A DNA stretch of 64,000 nt from Epichloe hybrida (lineage: Eukaryota > Ascomycota > Sordariomycetes > Hypocreales > Clavicipitaceae). Of this stretch, positions 59,383 through 64,000 are shown in pieces. The notes under the pieces are model-generated. The model saw nothing but the letters and a program-made list of their open reading frames with translations. It ran no database searches and had not been told where the DNA came from. Where the stretch lies: contig JAFEKR010000006.1 in NCBI GenBank assembly GCA_019022495.1, positions 2,852,001 to 2,916,000 on the forward strand, written 5' to 3'. The translations under genes and the position numbers were made by a program. Positions within the stretch are counted from its first letter, which is position 1. The number at the start of each line of letters is the position of its first letter.

Positions 59383-61284
59383 ATGGCAAAAAAGAGAAAG
59401 GGCTCCGGTCGCAATGTCGGCCCAAAGGGCCCGAAAGACCTGGATCCCTCCGATGCTCGACTTGGCCCTATTTCTACCTACGAGGATGTCGCCGACTCGG
59501 AAGACGAGTACTTCATGGACCGGGACACGATTATGTTGGACGACGAACCAGATTCCAAGAGGAGAAGGAAGACAGAGGCGGACATGGAACTTTCCGATGA
59601 AGAACTCCTGCCCTATCAAGATTCGGACTCGGACTCGGCGGACTCGGACTCTGATGATGATGATCTCGAAAAGGAAACACAGTCGCAGCCAAAGGCTACC
59701 AAGGGCTCCAAACGGAAAAATCAGGACGGCGAGGACGACGGAAATCCAGGTGAAGATGAAGAGGGAGAGTCTGGCTGGTGGGGATCTTCCAAGCAAGAAT
59801 ACTATGACGCCGATAACATTGAGACCGAAGCCGATGCCCTTGAAGAAGAAACCGAAGCTAAAAGACTGCAGAAAAAGAAGCTCTCCAAGATGACAGAAGA
59901 AGACTTTGTATTTGACGGCGACGAATGGCTGGCTGGTGAATCCGAGGCCGAAAAAGATGAAGACAAGGTGGTCGAGGTACTCAAGGACATCGAGGTCACA
60001 CCCGATATGAGCGCGGAAGAGCGCGCACGGCTTTTGTCGACAAGATATCCCGAGTTCGAGTACTTGGCAAACGAACTTGAAGAGCTTCAGCCGGTATTGG
60101 CCAACCTCAAAGCAGATGCTGCTGAACAGTCAAGGATATCAATCCAAGTCATCAAGTACTGGGTCCTAGGCTGTTACGTCGCCGCCTTGACCAGCTACTT
60201 CGCCATTCTCACATCCCCGGCGAGAGATGCGAGCAAGTCTCAAAGGACTTTGTCGCCTACTGATCTACGGGACCATGATGTCATGGAAACCATCTTACAG
60301 TGTCGCGAGGCTTGGGAGCGGGTCAAGAACTCGAGAGCCGCGCACAATGCTGCGGACGAAACTGCCATTTCGCTGGCGACAGAGGTGGATGGTGAATATG
60401 CGTTGGATGATGGTCTGGCTTCGCTAGATCAAAAGAGGGAGAAGAAGGCGTCGGTTAAGAAGGACAAGGCGGCGGCGGCTGCTGCTGCCGCCAGGCAGGC
60501 CAAGAAGCTTGAAAAGGCCAAAGCCATCGAGAGCAGCCTCGCTGATCTGTATAACCTGCCCCTGCCCTCTGGGAAGTCAAAGCGGAAATCGGCGACCATG
60601 TCGAAGGAGCAAAAGGATGACCACTCGGACTTTGGCGAAGAGGAGACCCTGGATGCTCGCGCCGCGGCAGACAAGGCCGCCCGCAGGAAGAGCCTCAAGT
60701 TCTACACGTCACAGATTGCGCAAAAGGCCATCAAGCGTGCTGGAGCTGGACGCGATGCTGGAGGAGACATGGACATACCTCATCGAGAACGTCTCAGGGA
60801 TCGCCAAGCACGACTGCTCGCCAAAGCTGAACAGCGAGGCAAGGGAGGTTCCAAGCATGGCGCTGATCTCGGCGAAGACAGTGACGGCAATGATGACGGT
60901 GCCACTGCCAATGCCATCCGCGGCGACGAAGATGAATACTACGATATGGTGGCTCACAAGTCAAAGAGCAAGCGCGACGACAAGGCAGCTCGATACACGG
61001 CCTACGCAGCCGCTAGCAAGGCAGACAGAGTCGTGGAGATGGAGCAGATTGGTGAGGATGGCAAGAGAAAGATTACATACGCCATTGAGAAGAACAAGGG
61101 CCTGGCACCCAAGAGGAACAAGGACGTCAGAAACCCAAGAGTCAAGAGGAGAAAGCAGTACGAGGCTAAGCAGAAGAAACTGAAGAGCATGAAGCCTGTC
61201 TGGCAAGGTGGTGAGCCCAAAGGCGGATACAGAGGAGAGCTGTCTGGTATCAACACCGGGGTCATCAAGAGTGTTAAGTTGTAG
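59383..61284 (+). CDS. SAS10: SAS10/UTP3 small-subunit processome protein
   Basis: A single exon of 633 aa. The ATG at 59383 (MAKKRKGSGRNVGPKGPKDL) is the first ATG of the frame and matches the family start. The N terminus is very acidic with Asp/Ser and Glu runs (DSDSDSADSDSDDDD), then EADALEEETEAKRLQKKKLS and EEDFVFDGDEW. The Sas10/Utp3 domain lies at about 235-315 (RYPEFEYLANELEELQPVLA, VIKYWVLGCYVAALTSYFAI, SPTDLRDHDVMETILQCREA). The C-terminal Sas10 domain (GEDGKRKITYAIEKNKGLAP, KRNKDVRNPRVKRRKQYEAK, GGYRGELSGINTGVIKSVKL) is intact. Family role: nucleolar component of the SSU processome for 18S rRNA maturation; in yeast also linked to silencing. The middle has an alanine-rich lysine linker (KKDKAAAAAAAARQAKKLEK). 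Confidence 0.93.
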   Translation: MAKKRKGSGRNVGPKGPKDLDPSDARLGPISTYEDVADSEDEYFMDRDTIMLDDEPDSKRRRKTEADMELSDEELLPYQDSDSDSADSDSDDDDLEKETQSQPKATKGSKRKNQDGEDDGNPGEDEEGESGWWGSSKQEYYDADNIETEADALEEETEAKRLQKKKLSKMTEEDFVFDGDEWLAGESEAEKDEDKVVEVLKDIEVTPDMSAEERARLLSTRYPEFEYLANELEELQPVLANLKADAAEQSRISIQVIKYWVLGCYVAALTSYFAILTSPARDASKSQRTLSPTDLRDHDVMETILQCREAWERVKNSRAAHNAADETAISLATEVDGEYALDDGLASLDQKREKKASVKKDKAAAAAAAARQAKKLEKAKAIESSLADLYNLPLPSGKSKRKSATMSKEQKDDHSDFGEEETLDARAAADKAARRKSLKFYTSQIAQKAIKRAGAGRDAGGDMDIPHRERLRDRQARLLAKAEQRGKGGSKHGADLGEDSDGNDDGATANAIRGDEDEYYDMVAHKSKSKRDDKAARYTAYAAASKADRVVEMEQIGEDGKRKITYAIEKNKGLAPKRNKDVRNPRVKRRKQYEAKQKKLKSMKPVWQGGEPKGGYRGELSGINTGVIKSVKL

Positions 61285-61754
61285 ATTCAACCCGCCAATG
61301 TTCCGTACACGTACACGTACATATCTACATAGATTACACCCACACTGGTCGTCGTGGCCCTCGATGGGTTTTTTTTTTCCTTTTCCGCCATGATGCTTTG
61401 TGTTTCTACTCGGTGGGTGCGGCATCTGATGTTTGTCTGGTCGTTTCTTTTCGCTGGTCCCAGACGAGCTGCGCTTGCCCCACCAACGCCAAGCTAATCA
61501 CATCCCATCGAATTTCCATCAAATTTCCCATCAAATGCATGCCATGCCAAGCGGCCACGACACATACTATTCATGACAGCATTGATAGGTGCATCGTGCA
61601 ACCATTACAACACCAATCGACGACGACACCACAACTCCCAGCTTCTGTTGCTTGCTGGCGCATCGTGTCTCGCATTTGCAAAACTACTTCTGGGTTGCAT
61701 TCTCCAATGACGCACTGATAGAATCGTTCAGCCAACAAAGCGCTCATCGCCGCA
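61285..61754. other. Tandem intergenic region SAS10-COG1
   Basis: This contains the SAS10 3' flank with a CGTACA repeat (61,303-61,322) and T9 near 61,370, then a CA-rich leader with repeated CATCAAATTTCC (61,518-61,540) and CACAAC segments before COG1. No gene is supported. Confidence 0.5.
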
Positions 61755-64000
61755 ATGGCGTCGACAATCCCCGACCCTGCGACACTCGGCTCCTCCGCCG
61801 ACATCTTCTCCGGAACTTACACCCTTCCGCAGATCCGATCCCTTCACAAGTCGCTGCATTCTCAAATCGAAGAAAAGTCGGCCCGTTTACGGACCCAGGT
61901 TGGGAGCTCGTATCGCGAACTGCTTGGTACCGCAGACACCATCGTTCACATGCGTCGTGAGAATGACCAGGTGCAGCATCTCCTGGGACAAATGGGCGGC
62001 CGTTGTGGACGAAGCGTAATCTCTTCAAAAGCCGCGGGACTGGCGAAATTCCTGACGAGAGAGAAGAGCCCCGGTGCAAACGAGACGGCTAGACTGAGGC
62101 TCCTCGAGTCCTGCAATCTCACGGCGGGAAGGATCCTCCACGGCGGCGGCATCGCCGACAAACAGATGGGAAAGGGGGAGAGGCTGGTGATTGCTACCAA
62201 GATCTTCGTGATGAGTCGGTTACTCGTCAAAAACCTGAAGGAAGAGGCGATAGCCCAAGACGTCCAGCAGGCCACCGATGCTGCGAGCAAATCACTCGAC
62301 TCGCTGCGAAGAAGGATCCAACGAAGCGTTGAGCGGCTGCTGGAAAAAGTGGACGACAATGGGGATACCGAAGATGTCATCAAGGCTCTCTCCGCTCACA
62401 GCCTTGCCAATAGTTCAGGCGCAAAACATGTCATCCGGCACTTCCTTCGAGTGAGACAGCGCGCCATGGAGAAGACGCTCGACATGGACCAGGACGAACG
62501 AACAACGACAACAGAAGATGTGGTTCACAGCCTCAGACTCTACACGAGAACTATTCTCGATGTGCAGGCGTTGGTCCCCCTCAAGCTTTCGCAAGCTTTA
62601 TCAAACCTGAAGAGCCAACGGCTCCTGGCGGATGCCTCGTTGAACAAAATCGAGGGATTGCGACTAGACATCTACGGGCGCTGGTGCAGCGAAGAGATGC
62701 GGGACTTTACGCCATTTGTCAGACACGACGATCTGGATGCCAAACAAGCGAGAGAAATGCTGAGCAATTTTGCAGAGCAGGGGGGGGAAGTGATTCTGTC
62801 CGGTTTGAAAAAGACACTCAATCACATGGCAGACTTCAAATCCATAATCGACTTGCGTACACAAGTGCTGCAGCTCTGGATCCGCGACGGCGGCAGAGCA
62901 AGAGGCTTTGATCCGCAGGAAATGCAAGACGACTTGCGAGAGATGATCAATGCACGACTCCTCGCGGTGGTGGAGGCAAAAGCAGCGAAACTACGCCTCG
63001 TCGGCTCGGAAATCAAGGCCACTCTCGAAGGGTGGCAAGACGGTGTGTCGGACAAGAACAAGGGCCTCTGGGACTGCGACGACGGGTACGATGTCGCGCT
63101 ATCGAATGGCGCTGCGCCTTTTCTGCAAGAAGTCGTGTCGCGACTACACGGCCGCAATGATGCCGTGTCCAGGGCCTCACATGGCTACAGATCGTGGTTC
63201 CACATCATTGATGATGTCAAGACGGTGGTGGAGCAGCTTCGCAAGCAGCGATGGGACAACGACTACGAGGAGGTCGAGGACGAGGACACGATTGAAGAAA
63301 GACAAAGGGTTCTCAGCAAGGAGGACCCGACGAGGCTGCAGGAAAAGCTGCACGAGACGCTCGATGCATCCTTTGACGCTCTCGAGAAGCAGATTCATCA
63401 GCTGTGGGAACAGCACAGCGAACATGGCTCCAGCGGTGCCATGTCAATCTATCTCATCCGCGTGATTCGAGATATCCGCGCACAACTGCCCGAGCGTCCC
63501 GCGGTGAAAGGCTTTGGTCTACGCATGGTTCCCCGTTGGCACGGCCGAATTGCGGCCATGGCGTCTCGCTCTGCGGTCGAGGACTTCATCACCAACGGAC
63601 TGTCGGATAAGAGCGTGGCCATGAAGCCACTCTGGGAAGGGCAGCCACCTCTCCCAAGCCAGCCCTCTCCGAGCGTCTTTCATTTCCTGCGCAACTTGTC
63701 GCTGTCCATGACAGACCTAGGCGTTGATCTGTGGACGCCCGCGGCGGTGGGTGAGCTGAAGAAGCAAATTGGCGAGCAACTGTGCGAGGCATGGCGTAGG
63801 GAGCTAGGGAGTCTCACAACGGACGAGGACTCGAAGGACAGGACGGAAAGGACTCAGCAGCAAGCAAGCGAGGATGGGGGAAACAATGGCGAAGACGAAG
63901 AGCCAGTGGCAGTGGCAGTGGCAGTGGCCGTGGATCAGCAAGAGTCAAAGTCTGTGGACAATGCCAGGGATGTATGTACACAATGGCTGTTTGAGGTGGC
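61755..64000 (+). CDS. COG1: Conserved oligomeric Golgi complex subunit 1, 3' part missing
   Basis: An uninterrupted frame of at least 748 codons runs from the ATG at 61755 to the window end, so the C terminus is absent. The N terminus carries the Vps51/COG1 signature: TYTLPQIRSLHKSLHSQIEE, SYRELLGTADTIVHMRREND. Long helical rods follow (RLRLLESCNLTAGRILHGGG; VFVMSRLLVKNLKEE-like segment; DVVHSLRLYTRTILDVQALV; RLDIYGRWCSEEMRDFTPF). Near residue 710-730 a GTGGCA microsatellite encodes a Val-Ala repeat (VAVAVAVAV) inside an acidic linker. Family role: COG lobe A subunit that tethers retrograde vesicles at Golgi cisternae. It is oriented in tandem after SAS10, with a 470 bp spacer. No intron is visible in the part present. 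Confidence 0.9.
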   Translation, partial: MASTIPDPATLGSSADIFSGTYTLPQIRSLHKSLHSQIEEKSARLRTQVGSSYRELLGTADTIVHMRRENDQVQHLLGQMGGRCGRSVISSKAAGLAKFLTREKSPGANETARLRLLESCNLTAGRILHGGGIADKQMGKGERLVIATKIFVMSRLLVKNLKEEAIAQDVQQATDAASKSLDSLRRRIQRSVERLLEKVDDNGDTEDVIKALSAHSLANSSGAKHVIRHFLRVRQRAMEKTLDMDQDERTTTTEDVVHSLRLYTRTILDVQALVPLKLSQALSNLKSQRLLADASLNKIEGLRLDIYGRWCSEEMRDFTPFVRHDDLDAKQAREMLSNFAEQGGEVILSGLKKTLNHMADFKSIIDLRTQVLQLWIRDGGRARGFDPQEMQDDLREMINARLLAVVEAKAAKLRLVGSEIKATLEGWQDGVSDKNKGLWDCDDGYDVALSNGAAPFLQEVVSRLHGRNDAVSRASHGYRSWFHIIDDVKTVVEQLRKQRWDNDYEEVEDEDTIEERQRVLSKEDPTRLQEKLHETLDASFDALEKQIHQLWEQHSEHGSSGAMSIYLIRVIRDIRAQLPERPAVKGFGLRMVPRWHGRIAAMASRSAVEDFITNGLSDKSVAMKPLWEGQPPLPSQPSPSVFHFLRNLSLSMTDLGVDLWTPAAVGELKKQIGEQLCEAWRRELGSLTTDEDSKDRTERTQQQASEDGGNNGEDEEPVAVAVAVAVDQQESKSVDNARDVCTQWLFEV

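Overview
This window is nuclear DNA from a filamentous ascomycete, most likely a sordariomycete and probably of the order Hypocreales. The evidence is short 43-120 nt introns with GTAAGT/GTATGT donors and CTNAC-type branch sites, CT-rich leaders, a block of AT-rich RIP-like mutated transposon DNA, and proteins typical of these fungi (Egh16-like secreted protein, PhiA cell-wall protein, fungal TTI1, SET2, COG1). The species cannot be named from the sequence alone.

Layout. 1-2.2 kb holds no gene I can support; its left edge looks like the leader of a leftward gene outside the window. 2.2-7.4 kb is an accessory-looking stretch: an Egh16-like secreted protein (minus), a 238 bp Tc1/mariner-type MITE, a small secreted protein whose frame is broken at a C7 run (plus), and a large ferric reductase (minus). 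7.4-9.05 kb is gene-free. 9.05-16.96 kb is an AT-rich block containing a decayed Ty1/copia element in gag-protease-integrase-RT-RNase H order; many CAG/CAA/TGG codons have become stops, as repeat-induced point mutation (RIP) would produce. A roughly 220 bp GC-rich island that was not mutated lies inside it.

From 17.1 kb to the right end the window is a normal gene-rich core: TTI1 (+), an NPY1-like Nudix NADH pyrophosphatase (-) carrying a frameshift, a four-TM membrane protein (-), a PQ-loop vacuolar transporter (+), a conserved fungal protein with a likely split galactose-binding fold (-), the SUMO E1 subunit AOS1 (+), a large proline-rich nuclear-type protein (-), the 25S rRNA methyltransferase BMT5 (+), histone H3K36 methyltransferase SET2 (-), PhiA (-), an AT-hook protein (+), GABA transaminase (-), a CLC chloride channel/exchanger (-), SAS10/UTP3 (+) and the N-terminal part of COG1 (+, running off the end).

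The genes do not form one pathway or a secondary-metabolite cluster. They are housekeeping functions (rRNA processing, chromatin, SUMO, Golgi tethering, PIKK folding, vacuolar and organellar transport) beside a small surface and iron-uptake region next to the transposon block. I found no convincing undescribed multi-gene system. The signals most worth a second look are the dispersed CGG-N6-CCG palindrome (TACGGAGTACTCCGTA type) in intergenic DNA, two related TIR elements, the unmutated island inside the RIP-like block, long homopolymers at gene ends, and two frame breaks at slippage-prone sites.
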